DNA of 64,000 bases from positions 2,852,001 through 2,916,000 of the forward strand of contig CADCXC010000003.1 in assembly GCA_902806595.1 (NCBI GenBank), in the 5' to 3' direction. How positions within the stretch are numbered: position 1 is the first letter of the stretch; the number at the start of each line of letters is the position of its first letter. Positions 10,628-22,405 of this stretch are shown in pieces. The stretch comes from Pyrenopolyporus hunteri (Eukaryota > Ascomycota > Sordariomycetes > Xylariales > Hypoxylaceae). Made by a program: the position numbers and the translations under genes. Below the pieces are notes generated by a model. It had not been told where the DNA came from. It searched no databases and saw only the letters and a program-made list of their open reading frames with translations.

Positions 10628-12523
10628 TTATTGCGAAGTAGCAACACACCAGTGGCGGTGGAATGCCCAAGCGCTTTTCTGGCACTCCTTACTGCAGTAT
10701 TTTGTCCGGCGGCACCGACGGCACTTAGCAAACTGCCGCGTATATTCTTCCCATTTACCGCACTGGTAATATGCGCATTGTCGAATGCCACCTCGGGTGT
10801 CGTCCTTGCGACATAGATTGCGCATCACGACCCCAGCCCAGTACTGCATATCGGTGCTGTGATACCGTACTGTGAATTTCTCAACCAAGGGGAATATGTT
10901 GAAGTCGTTGGGCAGGAGATACTCTTCCTCGCATTCCTGCTGGCCCGACGATTCCGCCGTTATGTTCTCTCCGTCCAGTAGCTGCAATTCCTTCCCTATT
11001 TGTAATCGTGGCACCAGGTGACTCTTCTGGAAGTATGATCTTAGATTACAGTATTTTGAAACGTATGCAAGCAATTGAAGCGACATTAGGACGTCCTCTT
11101 CTCTGGGCATTGCCGCCAGCATCTGTGGGTTCGGAGGGACTGGTCGGTCTAGAAGGTAGCGGGGTACGCTGGCGTGGTTTGGAAGGGAAGGTTGGGGGGT
11201 GGGCACGATGGGTCGGTTAGGTGAAAGACCCATCGCTGGCCCGGGGGTAGGCGTATTATTCGGAAGACTACCATCCAGAGGGGTTCGATGGGTTATGTTA
11301 AAGGTTCCGGCGTCTGGGATCTCGGAAACCGTCGGTGTTGTTAAGTCGAGAGAAGCACCGGCCAAGGTGCTGTCACCTTCCTCCATCGCAATATCCTGGA
11401 AACCAACCGTAGGCTGGATATCGGCGGTACCAGACATCTCCGCATCCTGAGACTCGTCCGATTGCACGCTATCGGTCGCGTTTAGGTCGTCTGCATCCGT
11501 AGTAGAGTTCTGGTGCCGTATGGAAGGCCGCCGTCTGGGCCGACTGTTTGGCAGTAACACCGAGGTAGGCCTAACAGCAGGTGAGTGGCTTTGCGGTGGA
11601 GGCAAAGGTGTAGTAGGCGACGTTGGTTGCGATGGCAGGCCCGGGTGGAAAACGGGCACCATGGAAGGGAGTCGATCGATGTCTCGGACGGGACGGATGA
11701 AACCATCAACGGCTTCCATGGTCGGAACCGCACTTGCCAAAGGCTGGATCACCTGCCGTGACGGAGACACAACATTCGGGCGGCTCTCGTGCCTATGATG
11801 ATGGTGATGATGGTGGTGGTGATGGTGATGGTGGTGATGGCGGTGATTGGGGAGAGCTGGACGATCTTGTGGGGATGTAATGGGGAATGGAGGGATAACG
11901 GGAGCAGGTTCAGCATTTGCTTGCTCAGCTGCGGCCGACGTGCTCGCGAAAGAAGCGGCCGCGACGTCAATGGAGGGCGGAGGTGCCTGACGCCGGAAAG
12001 CCCTTTGGTCGATTTCTAGACGGGTAGACCGGTTCGTAAATGTCGACTTGAACGGAGTCTCACGATGGCTGTGGCTTCGATGACGCTGTTGATGGTCGGC
12101 TATTTGCTTCTGCTTGGCTTCCTCCGCTTTTTCGCGGCACTTCTCGATCACTTTAATGTAGTTGTCGAGAATCGTCGCGATCACGGGAACCATATCGGCC
12201 TCAACCACCCGAGTCCTCACGTTCTCAGTCCCGCGAACTCCTATGTTGACCACGCATTGGAAGGCCAGGTTCCATTTCCACATGTCCATCATATCTTTGC
12301 TCCGCCCCTGCTTCAATATGCATACTAACCTTTCGATGCCGCCGTCGACCGTTAGGATATCGCGGATGCGGGCGGAGGAAGTCGTAAGGTAGGCGAGATG
12401 GTTGAGAGAGTTAATGAGGGGAAGGGTTGACGTGCAGTCGAGTGCCCGGCGGTCATATAAGGCGGTGGTGATACCCACCGACGCCTTATTGACGTTGGGG
12501 ATGCTAAAATTGACTTCTCTCAT
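10628..12523 (-). CDS. samB: MYND zinc-finger protein SamB/Mub1
   Basis: Uninterrupted 631-aa frame. The N-terminus (MREVNFSIPNVNKASVGIT, then DRRALDCTSTLPLINSLNHL) is an armadillo-like region typical of the fungal SamB/Mub1 family. The extreme C-terminus carries a complete MYND zinc finger, C-x4-C-x12-C-x2-C-x4-C-x3-C-x7-H-x3-C, ending HRHWC only five residues before the stop. The centre is low complexity, with a run of about 18 His near residues 225-245 followed by Pro/Ser/Thr-rich sequence. In yeast Mub1 works with Ubr2 and Rad6 to ubiquitinate Rpn4; in Aspergillus samB affects hyphal morphogenesis and development. Those roles are known for the family, and transfer to this protein is inference. 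Length and domain order match the family. The His tract is encoded by a CAT/CAC repeat that could vary in length. Confidence 0.93.
   Translation of the reverse strand: MREVNFSIPNVNKASVGITTALYDRRALDCTSTLPLINSLNHLAYLTTSSARIRDILTVDGGIERLVCILKQGRSKDMMDMWKWNLAFQCVVNIGVRGTENVRTRVVEADMVPVIATILDNYIKVIEKCREKAEEAKQKQIADHQQRHRSHSHRETPFKSTFTNRSTRLEIDQRAFRRQAPPPSIDVAAASFASTSAAAEQANAEPAPVIPPFPITSPQDRPALPNHRHHHHHHHHHHHHHHHRHESRPNVVSPSRQVIQPLASAVPTMEAVDGFIRPVRDIDRLPSMVPVFHPGLPSQPTSPTTPLPPPQSHSPAVRPTSVLLPNSRPRRRPSIRHQNSTTDADDLNATDSVQSDESQDAEMSGTADIQPTVGFQDIAMEEGDSTLAGASLDLTTPTVSEIPDAGTFNITHRTPLDGSLPNNTPTPGPAMGLSPNRPIVPTPQPSLPNHASVPRYLLDRPVPPNPQMLAAMPREEDVLMSLQLLAYVSKYCNLRSYFQKSHLVPRLQIGKELQLLDGENITAESSGQQECEEEYLLPNDFNIFPLVEKFTVRYHSTDMQYWAGVVMRNLCRKDDTRGGIRQCAYYQCGKWEEYTRQFAKCRRCRRTKYCSKECQKSAWAFHRHWCVATSQ
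11789..11850 (-). repeat. CAT/CAC triplet repeat encoding the SamB polyhistidine tract
   Basis: On the plus strand this reads as ATG/GTG triplets (GATGATGGTGATGATGGTGG and similar). In the samB frame it encodes about 18 consecutive His residues flanked by Arg. It is an imperfect trinucleotide repeat likely to vary between strains. Confidence 0.85.
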
Positions 12524-15500
12524 GTTGGGCGATGTACAACTTGAAGAGAGTCGGAAGTGAAGACGGGATTATAAGGACGGTGCCGCCGTAGGATGGCACG
12601 GGAAGATATTAGTATGGAGGTCACGTATGGCTCGGGACGACGGCTTCGTCCTCGGGAATAGCTCTTCTATATACGGAACGCAGACCACTTTTCTGGTGGA
12701 TCGAAAATGGACGCGTAGGATTCAATGCGAGAACTTGATGCAGAATACGAGACTGCTAAGTTCGTTCTTGTATGCGTGCAGCAGAATTCGGAAACTGATG
12801 ACCTTGAAAAATGTGTAGGTAATAAGGAGACCCGGTTGTCCTCTCGGCGCGACTGTCGACGAGTCGACAGAACAATAGAAAATCGAAATGTATTATTTCC
12901 CCGGCAATGGGATAGGGAAGAGTCGGCCGACGCCTTTCTAGAACCTGCGGCGGTATGGAGGACGACGATGGGAGGATAGGAGCAATTGGGAGCGAATCCG
13001 AACGTTCGATCGTGACTCGACGGGTGCGAATTTTGCCCAAATGCCTCAGACCGCTCCCCCGGTATGGCTTAGTAGGCAGGTGTTGGCTCGCTCGTGACGG
13101 ACTATGAAAAAAAGAAACAAAATGGAGGCCCGAATCTCCAGCGCGGCGGACTCTATGGACAAATGGATGTCCCCATCCAGATGAGATAGATAGGAGGAGA
13201 GACGACGAAAGGATGAGTCGAGAGAGTGTGAAAAGAATCGCGGCGTTAGGAGGTGAAGGCAGCGACTCGATTCGGGGGTTGTGAGATGGTTGGTGTATCG
13301 GAGGAAAAGATAGCTACACTACCTGGGACTAGGGGGGGAGAATTTGAGAGTGGGAAATAAAGGGAAGTGGTTCCGCCCCGATGTAGATTTGTTGCAAGAG
13401 AAAAAATAAAAAGAGGCGAGAGGCGATGGGGGTCTGCCCAGGTTCGGCAGGCTTTTTTTGGGGGGGAGATGTACCCTCCTAGTAGGTATGTACGCTACAC
13501 TAGGCTGGTTTAGTAGGGGCACGTCCACTGCAGCTGCCAGACGAACCAGGGTTCAGGATGTTCCAAAGTTGTCCAAGTTGCTTCAACTCTTTAGACCAGC
13601 CGTTCCTACCTACCTACATATGTATTTGCCTATGTCTTGCTGGGACAGCTCGCAACTGCAGGCACGCTAATGCTGTTAAATTCTATTAGGGTAACATACC
13701 CACTGATCGGGGCCTGGGCTAGCCGCTAAGATTAGCACGTATGGCTTTGACTTGCATAAGATAGGTATGATAGGTATTGTACATGATGCCACAACCTTCC
13801 GCAATCACACTTTCTTCAGTGCCTAAGCAGCACCTACGCAGGTAGGTACTTGCCTATGTAGGGTTTAGGTGAAGGTTAGGTACGTATATACGGGTGCTCA
13901 GGCCCCTATGATGTACGTAAGTATGTAGGTACCTACCTATATATTACATATAGACAGACCCAAACCGAGTTTTTCCATTCACCTGGGCCGAGACTCGATT
14001 TAAGAGGAAAAAAAAAAAAGAATGCGGCGAACCCGACATACCTTACCTATAACATGACATGACATAATTCCGGCGAACGAGATTCCTCTCGGGACGGCTA
14101 TGCACCTAAGGAAAGCAAACATCGATTGACTTTTAATGAACCGATTTACGATTTAAAATGTACCAAATTTCTTTTTAGACTAGGGGGTAAACTTTGTGCC
14201 CGACATTTGATTTGGATTGTATTGTATTGTAACCGGGTATGTATTATAACCTGCCGGGTACCTATACCGTCCATCTTAAAAGGCGATCAATAGGGCATGC
14301 TACTACCCTTGCTCCAGCGCACGATCCACTGAAGCGGGAGTGCTAAGATTTAACTCATCCGCTGAAGGGCCTATCACAACGGACAGCGTCTAATATTCGC
14401 ATATGGCATTTTAGTTGCCTTGGATCTTATAATTTCCAGCAATTGGTCGGGCAGCTGGGGAGAAAATTATTTTACCCCAAAACACTGAACAAGAATAGAA
14501 ATAGAAAATAATGGCCCAAGTGTTTTTGACATAGGTACTACAAAGTATGGTTCATTACTATGTATAGCCCGTAAGATTGTGACGTATATGAAGAAAAAAA
14601 TATCGTTGATATACAGTCGATCGCGTGAGAATAGGATTTGTAAGGTTCCATGTCTTCTTAATTTTATTACCCTTTGGGCGACTCGAGAATATTTCAGCAA
14701 ATGGCCATTCTAGCCTAGCGACCAAAAAGCCATGTGTACCGCTCAAAATCGAGAGTTCAAAGCTGTTTATCGAAATCCCATATGTAGGTGTATGTCCCTC
14801 CTATGGACGATGGTATAGAATTCTAACAATAGTAAAGCATACCGCGTTAAGCGACTTTTTTCTCGATCATTCTGTCGTGGCAAAGGGCGTAATCCCCAAG
14901 CTACGATGGCCTCCGTAATCCAACACGTGCAGCTTTTAAAAAACCACCCAACATATCACGTTACAGGTTGGGTGCTGTTCACGCCGTGTCAGATTCTACT
15001 TACACGAACCGGCATTAAGCGTATACCTACTACCATGACGACTCTCTCTTGCGTCCTGCCCATAAGCTGGGTAGTTGTCTAATTTACCTAGGTACCTAAC
15101 CATATAATTACTAGAGATGCGACAATTACATAGTGACGAGCCTTTATTTTAAATCGGGTTAAGCATATAGGTCACCTGGTAGGCGTAGTGTGGATTCAGG
15201 GACCTGAGGCTTGTCGCTCGCCGAGCCGTCCCCCGCTCGGGGGGATGAAGACTTTGAAGACCGGTAGCAAGGACAACAAGGGACATGGCCGAGAAAGGAG
15301 GTTGGTGCATTATGTACGTCCCTCATTGGGTTCGCAGCGTAGACACCCTGCTTATATTAGGTAGTAATAAGCCATCGGCATTCTGGAATGGCCTGTATTC
15401 TTTGTCATGAACGTGTGTCCGCGCTGGCGGGTTCACCTGATTTTTCTCACCAACGATCCTAACCAAGCTTCGGTCTGTGTATGTCCTGAAGCGCGCCTCT

Positions 15501-18500
15501 GTGTAAACGTCTTGCCATGATTGGACTGACGAGCTCCTCCGAGGGCTAGCTTTCAAGCAAGGGCTCTCGGCCTCCCGGTCTCGCTCATCGGACTAGCGAT
15601 TTCCAATCTTACTAGGTATTCTATCCCCGGTTTTCATTATGGGATCGTCGGTTATCCCCCCCATGGACAGGTACCGCGTTACAGAAATCGGGTATTTAGT
15701 TCTATTGAAATATCTAAATCTTCAATGCCATTTCGCCTCTCTCCGTCTTATCCTAACTTCACCTCACGCATACCTATCAAGATAGGTCGTAGAAAGTTAA
15801 GGAGAGGATACATACCTAACATAATAAGTCTAGAGCATCCAGGGTTGCATCCCAACCCATACTACTATGTATTGCGTGTGGCATCGCGTCACACATTGGC
15901 TCTTGGCACGGACTTAATTGTGGCTCGGTCATAACCATCGATCGAAAAGCTCGGAGTTTCCGTAAGGGACTAAGATAGCAGGTCGTATGTCTTCCTTCTA
16001 TCAAGCTGTCAGTTTGCCCTGACTAGCCGACCCATTGGTCTCAATTCGCGAGTCAAGGAAGTTTCATTAGGACCCAAGGACAACATGTATCTCCGTTTAG
16101 AATCTCGGTACCTGCATACCGGAAGGCCGTCCTGTGGGTAAGGTGTGTGTGTAGATCCTTATAGGTCGCACACCTACATTCGACTCACAGACATACACGT
16201 AAGTACCTACATACCTGGGTGGGCATATACCTGCATACTAAATTCCCTCGCGAATCCCCGAGTATCCCTAAGCCTCCTGGATAGATACTAGGTAGAGGAG
16301 CCGCCGCCCTCAGACAGAGGTTCTGTCATATTCCAACTGCGCCCTGAAATAAGCTGGTCATCGTATCCATGTCTAAGACAGCGGACTGTGGAACGGGTTA
16401 GCCAAAAAAAAAAAAAAAAAAAAAAAAAAGGGCTGGTTATGGTTCGCGCGGCTGATGTTGCCGCACAGAAATAACCGAACCGCCAAAATGCAAGATGTAC
16501 AGCGCATCGCGAGGAGCCCAGTTTCACGCCTTTGGGAAGCAAATAAATCTCCTAATGGCCAGTTTGACGCTCGTCCATTTACAAATTGGGCCTTCGAAGA
16601 AGTACCACTATGGGCCGCAACAACGGCTTGACGCGGGCGAGCGCCTTAAAGCAATCCTCCTGTTTGCAGGATACGATTGGTCCCGCTAGGAATTCTGGAC
16701 CTCTTCCCTTGCGCCTCTGTACGGGCGCTTGCAAAAGCCAATTGGGCCCCCAACTATTCCCGGAGACGGGTTCTCATCAGCCGCGCCTTAGCTGACCAGT
16801 GATTCACCAGTCATTTTTAAGACATCAAACTCTATCCTTCTCTCCGCTGACGTCGGTGGCACCTCCGGGCAAGTTACACGAATATTCGTAAGGATGAGGC
16901 TGGGTTTACTATATACGTACAGAGGCTAGAGCGGTTCGCTACCTCATAGTAGTAAGGTTAGTTGTACGTGATCTCTTGAGAGATCTCTGGGCGAGGAGCG
17001 CGCATGGACCTCTTATTGCTCTATGTAGCGGGCGAATCGAACGGCGCGACGAGCCTAGTGGGAATTTTGAAAACGGCACAGCTATTATATGTAATATAAT
17101 CACAGGGTTGGCTCAGGCCAGACAGCAACGGGAAAGCCAAGAGCTCGTGATAGCCACGTTCGCACAATGGTTCAGATCTGACGTTACATCCAGCCATGCC
17201 TCCCGTCAGCCACCAAAAAAACGGTCCACTGAATAACGAATAATTACCTGTGTGGGCATGTGTATTATTACATACAAAAATACATCTATACCGCCATCGT
17301 AGCCGACCCATTAATTAGGACGGCTATCGTCTGTTAGTCTCTACGTTGCTCAACAAGGTATATGTGAAATACCAAATCTGGGTAACGAACTCGGTGCCAT
17401 CCCAACATCTGGAAAAAGAGAACTTATCTTCACTTCGGCCTCAAAACTCTTCCCCTCTCAGCTTCGCCGAAATCATTGACGCCGTATATGAATACTTTTA
17501 TGCGCCCTAGGGTAAGGCCAAGTTAACCCAAGTGGGATGAAACACGACCTGTCTCGATGAAATTACCATTTACGCGGGAATGGCGTTAAGCTGCACGTAA
17601 AATCGAGCCATGTCCTCGGAACCAAATTTCGATTACTATATAGCATTCCATCGCTTCATCGATCCCATTTAGCGTGAAGCTGAACCACTTTCAGGTGCGC
17701 CAGTGCGATGAATTCTACCTCGCTTCAACCAACCGCTCGTTAGTCGAGTAGTCGCGTAGCTCAGTGGAGGGCTTTTAAGAGCGCCCTGATCGAACTCGGG
17801 GAGAACGTTCCGCCTTGTCAGATAAATGACAATAGTCTAAGATAGTAAGAATAGGTAGCCTTTTGACGTAGTGGTAAAATCTAAGAGTAGTTGTATTGAT
17901 ATTGCCTCGTCTGCGCGCTCTCCGCTAATATTGATAAGCACAACAACAACCCTTACGTCCTTCACATCCTTCCATGTCATGCCGTAACAACTAAACGCAT
18001 AATAGAGGGTAAATTAGTTCTTCTGTTTACCTTGACCCGTCGTCACTAGGCTCGGACTATTACCAAGCATTTCACATATATGTATGTGTTGTGCCGAGTG
18101 TTACAAGGGGCGTATGTATGTATTCGTGAAACCCCCAAAAGCTGACCGCAAAATGAGTCAAAGCTCTCCAGATCGATGACGATCTCGGCGTCAGGTAATG
18201 AGCTTTTTTTGTTTTTAATTTATTTATTCTTACGTCGAATGTTCTCGATGAATGTTATGTATACTACGCCTCTTCGTTAATCCTTTCCATTTTTCGGAGA
18301 AATAGCTCTCTGATTACAACGCTAGGAGGTATCTACTCACTAGACACCTAGGATACTAGGATGGAGGAGTATTAATAATATAATACATCCTACGGTTGTC
18401 TCAAGCATAATGGCTTCATAAGACGACCTAATGCAAGGGTTCTAGAAATGCCTACAAATACCTACCTGAGTACCTGGGTAGGTATGTAGAGGCTGCTATG

Positions 18501-18809
18501 TACGTTCTAGATGTAAAGGAGATATAGATATCCTTTAGAACTACGGTTTACTTAAAGTACGCCCGGTATCCTCTAGGTAAACTAACAAGCTAACTCGATA
18601 ATACATTTGCGTAGCTTGTTGCCAAAGTAGACGGAGTATCAAGTTAAAATCATGCTCAACTGCGGCTTATATTCAGCTTTTCTATATAGACTTCGTCTTA
18701 GGATTCCATGCTCTAACTCTGCGTCCAGCGTCTTAATCCTTGATTATCATTATTAATAAGGGGTTGTGATGCAAAGCGTTCCGAAAGGGTATTTCGCTCC
18801 AAAAAAAAT
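12524..18809. other. 6.3-kb gene-poor region
   Basis: Between the samB start and the next minus-strand gene. The first kilobase, up to about 13.5 kb, may be the samB promoter and leader. The rest has no supported gene. Visible landmarks are TACC/GGTA clusters (13830-13945, 15085, 16200, 18465), an A26 run at 16404-16429, and a tRNA-like fragment around 17750-17811 too degenerate to annotate. Confidence 0.4.
16404..16429 (+). repeat. A26 homopolymer
   Basis: An uninterrupted run of 26 A in the gene-poor region. It could be a simple repeat or the poly(A) end of an old retroposed insertion. No flanking element or target-site duplication is evident, so its origin is undecided. Confidence 0.9.
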
Positions 18810-19850
18810 TCAATCGCCGCTTATCTTAGCATGCCTGAAATATTTCATACCGATCCATGCGACGACAACCCAGACCCAAGCCATAATACAAGTTAATATA
18901 ATCAAAGCCGGGTAATATCCGACTATAGGGAGCGTCGGGTCGTCCTCGAGCTCAGGGGGGGCGTACGGGGTCGTTCCTACGTCCCAAGCCCAACTCCAGA
19001 CGTTCAGACAAGACCCCATGCCTATAACGAAGACGAACCACGTCACTACTAGCACAACCCATCCCCACCATTCCGTCTCGCTGTAGTCGTGATCCTCGTG
19101 CGCTGCGGGGAGCGAACTGGCAGTGAGGCCTTGAAGCGACAAGGGTGATTTAGCATGTTTAATCGAGCGGCGTCGCTGTAGGGAAGAACTAGGCGCGCGG
19201 TTCGGAAAGTAGGACTCGGAGCCGGACGATAGCGAGGAGAGGTCGGGCCGGAGGGGGGAGGGGACGCGGACGGGTATCGAGAGGACGTCTTCCTCATCCG
19301 TGGTGGAAGTATACGAAATCGTCGGGCTCGTAACATGCGACTCAATCTCGAGAGGCTGCGGGGGGGACACTGGGACGGGATCTCTCCGAGCGTAGCCGTC
19401 CATAGACGGTCGCGGAGTTAGATCCGATATCCCTAAGCCGAGGCCCTGGTCCGGCGCCATGATTTCGGGTTTAGGGGTAGCAGATATTTCGGTAGGCGAT
19501 TGTGTGATTTGCGAGGTGTCGATAGCCAACGGCTTCATCTCCCGTTTTTCTCGCGCGGCGCCTCGACCTAACAGGGCGACTTTCCGAAGCGACCCTCTAC
19601 GCCTGCGAGTCTTCTGCTGTTGGGAAATAGCAGCGAGGGCGCGGGGTGGTTTGCCGGAAGGATCTTGGGGGCTATCGGCATGGCGGGAATCGTTGGGGCT
19701 CGATTTGTTGTCGGACGTGCGTAAAAAGGGGAACTTGGAAAGGATGCTAGCTCCGGAACTGCTCCTTTTGCGACCTCCTGTCGCTATTTCAGGCGACGAT
19801 GATGATGATGAATTCCGACCTTGCGCCTGAGCTGGCGAGATATTCTCCAT
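18810..19850 (-). CDS. Conserved fungal protein with long disordered N-terminus and two membrane segments
   Basis: Single 346-aa frame beginning MENISPAQAQGRNSSSSSS. The first 255 residues are Ser/Pro/Arg-rich and probably disordered, with a strongly basic motif (KTRRRRGSLRKVALLGRG, near residues 81-98) that looks like a conserved linear signal. Two hydrophobic Trp-rich helices follow, at about 261-285 (WWGWVVLVVTWFVFVIGMG) and 311-337 (GYYPALIILTCIMAWVWVVV). The protein then ends in a short basic tail. No enzymatic motif is present. I do not recognise the family by name; it looks like a protein kept among filamentous ascomycetes. It is divergently arranged with the Zrg17-like gene, sharing about 1 kb of upstream sequence. 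The function is unknown, and location in an internal membrane or at the cell surface is possible. Confidence 0.75.
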   Translation of the reverse strand: MENISPAQAQGRNSSSSSSPEIATGGRKRSSSGASILSKFPFLRTSDNKSSPNDSRHADSPQDPSGKPPRALAAISQQQKTRRRRGSLRKVALLGRGAAREKREMKPLAIDTSQITQSPTEISATPKPEIMAPDQGLGLGISDLTPRPSMDGYARRDPVPVSPPQPLEIESHVTSPTISYTSTTDEEDVLSIPVRVPSPLRPDLSSLSSGSESYFPNRAPSSSLQRRRSIKHAKSPLSLQGLTASSLPAAHEDHDYSETEWWGWVVLVVTWFVFVIGMGSCLNVWSWAWDVGTTPYAPPELEDDPTLPIVGYYPALIILTCIMAWVWVVVAWIGMKYFRHAKISGD

Positions 19851-20842
19851 CTTATATGGTGTCCTAGGCTTTGCTGTCCTTCAAGCTGTGGGAGGGTTGT
19901 GGCAGTTCCCATCATGCCTTATCGAGCATGGAAATGCATCGGAGTTAAGCGATTGTGAATTGTTATTAGAGTAGATGGTTTTGTACACATATAGATTAAA
20001 GGCTCCTTCTCAAGGAGACGGCGATGCTAGGGGATATTCCCCTCAGCAAGGCGTTCAGGTACCGGATCTTTCGTCGTAAGAGGCTAAGTGGTGAACGGAG
20101 GAGGCGAGAGAGTTGGTGTGTTGTGGTTTAAGCAAGTGCATGTGCCTAATAAGAGCTTAAAAGTTCAATTCTAAGTGCTGGCGTAACCAAGTAGCTGGAT
20201 GCGTCGCGGCTACTTTTGGCGTGGGGCCCTAGAGATGGTATTGTACCTACCTCTTTCCCTCCCAGCACCCTACCAGGTACTTAAGCTACCTGGATTATAG
20301 GGCGAGTTAGGTAACTTTTATGTCTGTCGAGACTTTAAAACGCGCTAAATACATGGTCTAGATGTTGTGTTCAATGTTATGTGGTACCTGAACCTCGAGA
20401 GGCAGCTACATATAACTACAAGATGCAACAGTGCATTTTCTAAGATAGAGAAGGTATACCGTTTGTATATAATTGGCCCGGCAGCAATGCACATAGATCC
20501 ATAGGTACCTGGCAACCCAGTAAAAGTCAATTCATGCGACGCCAATCGATTCGTTCTAATCCTTCCGCGTTCCAAATCGGATTAAGCACCGTAATCCCAC
20601 CTCTCTCCCTCTACCGTATGCGCCTCCTAGGCGGGAGACCGCGGCCCGGGTCTAAGACAACCTGTCAAGAGAAAAGAAGAAGAGGAAGAAAAGAGACAAA
20701 GAGAGAGTCAAGCCGAATTATAACAACGAGATGAGGCCGAGGTTCGATCGGATCTCAAGCTTAAAGGAATACATCTCCTCCCTCCCCATTCATTCTATTT
20801 ACTTATCGTTCTGAATCGGGTAAAGCGTTGAATTGACCGGGG
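19851..20842. promoter_or_regulatory. Shared upstream region between two divergent genes
   Basis: This 992-bp stretch separates the start codons of the minus-strand membrane protein and the plus-strand Zrg17-like transporter, so it must contain both promoters. No zinc-response or other named site could be assigned by eye. No coding frame is supported inside it. Confidence 0.5.
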
Positions 20843-22405
20843 ATGGCGGCCAGCAGCACTCCACCACCTCCTATCTCTATCACTCCCATTATCCAGATCC
20901 CCGACGATCACGGCCACGGTCACGGTCACGGTCACGGTCACGGCTACGATCAGGATCACGATATCGACATCGACCTCGACTTCGGCGGCGGCGGCGACTA
21001 CGGGCAGGGACACACCAGTAGCTTCGCGTACGAGCGGAATAGCCTGTTTGCGCCCCAGCGCGACGGCTTCTACGACTCTAATCGCTTATCACCAGTCGCT
21101 ACCGCTTTCCACCATAACAACGACTTTCTAAGTCCCAATATGGCCTCCAGCTCGGCCGGCTCCAACGAAAATGTGTCCCCCATCGATATACCCAGCCCGG
21201 CTAACGGTGCCCCGAACCCCTTCAACTTCCAGACCCAGATAATATCTACCTCCCCCGTCAAGCCAAACGTCGGCCAGCGTCGAGGTCACAAGTACAAACA
21301 CTCGAGTATCAGTGCTCAGCACCAAATATTCCAAGAGCCGCCGCCGCGCCCACCGCTCGCCCTACCGCGTGATCTCCCTATACCCACCGCAAAAGAGGCG
21401 TGGAAATCTATGTCCAAAGACCAACGCCGGCGGCTGTACTGGTGCATCTGCCATCTTCTCGTCGCCGTGTCCGTCTTCCTTTCAGCCCACGGCTCCCTCG
21501 CCATGACCGCCCTTTCCCACCTCGTCTTCTTCGACGTCGGGTCCGCCCTTATATGCGTTGCCGTCGACGTCTTCGGCAACTTCGAGGTGTGGAAGCGGAG
21601 CAGCATCCGGCACCCCTTCGGCCTGGAGCGCGCCGAGGTCCTCGCCGGCTTCGCCCTGAGCATTTTCCTCATCTTCGGCGGCTTCGACCTGGTCAGCCAC
21701 AACCTGAAGCATGTCCTCGAGGGGAAAGGCGGCCATGCAGCGCACCACCCGGATCCTCACGAGGCTCTAGAACCCAGGGTCCAACCGGGCGACCTAGACA
21801 TGGCGAGTTTGGCTGCTATCGTCGCAAGCCTGGTCAGCGCGTACGGCCTGAGGAATCACGCCAGAATTAGCAGGGTCATGCGCGTGAGCTATCTAGCCAG
21901 CCTACCCAGCATCCTCTCCAACCCCTTCCACTTCCTGACGTTGTCCACGTCGAGCCTCATGGTATTGCTCCCCCTGCTATGCATACCCATCTCCATATTT
22001 CTCGACAGCACCATCTGTGCTCTGATAGCCGTCGCCATGTTCGTGCTCGGCGCACGGCTCGCCATCGCCCAGGGTCTGATGCTGATCATGAGCTACGGCG
22101 GGCGCTCGGGGTCGGGCAGTCCAGGCAAGAACAAGGACATCGGCGTCGCCGACATATTGCGGGAGATCGAAGCCGAACCCAGCGTGGAACGCGTCGAGGA
22201 GGCGCAGTTCTGGCAAGTCCACTACGGACTCTGCATGGCTAACCTCAAGCTCTCGGTAGCCAAGGGGTGCGACGACGCGGGCCTAAGCCGTCTCCGCGCC
22301 CGTGTGGCGAGCCTTATCCAGAACCGCTTGGGCGAGGGTTACGGGAAAGGTGGGAGCTTGAGGTGGGAGGTTAGTCTACAGATGGGCACCACCGGTACGT
22401 ATTAG
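20843..22405 (+). CDS. zrg17: Cation diffusion facilitator, Zrg17-like zinc transporter subunit
   Basis: Single 520-aa frame starting MAASSTPPPPISITP. The N-terminus carries a (His-Gly)n run, a common feature of zinc transporters, then a disordered region to about residue 190. The membrane domain starts with RRLYWCICHLLVAVSVFLSA. The segment ALSHLVFFDVGSALICVAVD followed by RHPFGLERAEVLAGFALS is characteristic of the CDF family, and within it of Zrg17. About six membrane helices are present, with a His-rich loop (GGHAAHHPDPHE) and a cytosolic C-terminal domain (EEAQFWQVHYG...). In fungi Zrg17 pairs with Msc2/Cis4 to move zinc into the ER/Golgi. The helix expected to hold the second half of the metal site reads PISIFLDSTICALIA, with no His upstream of the Asp, consistent with a partner subunit rather than a complete transporter. 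That last point is inference. Confidence 0.85.
   Translation: MAASSTPPPPISITPIIQIPDDHGHGHGHGHGHGYDQDHDIDIDLDFGGGGDYGQGHTSSFAYERNSLFAPQRDGFYDSNRLSPVATAFHHNNDFLSPNMASSSAGSNENVSPIDIPSPANGAPNPFNFQTQIISTSPVKPNVGQRRGHKYKHSSISAQHQIFQEPPPRPPLALPRDLPIPTAKEAWKSMSKDQRRRLYWCICHLLVAVSVFLSAHGSLAMTALSHLVFFDVGSALICVAVDVFGNFEVWKRSSIRHPFGLERAEVLAGFALSIFLIFGGFDLVSHNLKHVLEGKGGHAAHHPDPHEALEPRVQPGDLDMASLAAIVASLVSAYGLRNHARISRVMRVSYLASLPSILSNPFHFLTLSTSSLMVLLPLLCIPISIFLDSTICALIAVAMFVLGARLAIAQGLMLIMSYGGRSGSGSPGKNKDIGVADILREIEAEPSVERVEEAQFWQVHYGLCMANLKLSVAKGCDDAGLSRLRARVASLIQNRLGEGYGKGGSLRWEVSLQMGTTGTY
20909..20946 (+). repeat. GGTCAC hexamer repeat encoding (Gly-His)n
   Basis: Five to six near-perfect copies of GGTCAC/GGCCAC inside the Zrg17-like gene. 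They encode the alternating His-Gly run of the N-terminus. The regular six-base unit may expand or contract. Confidence 0.8.

Noticed and set aside
21400..21870. 156-codon frame inside the Zrg17-like gene
   Set aside because: Arg/Pro-rich shadow frame of a GC-rich coding region; the long frame carries the conserved CDF motifs.
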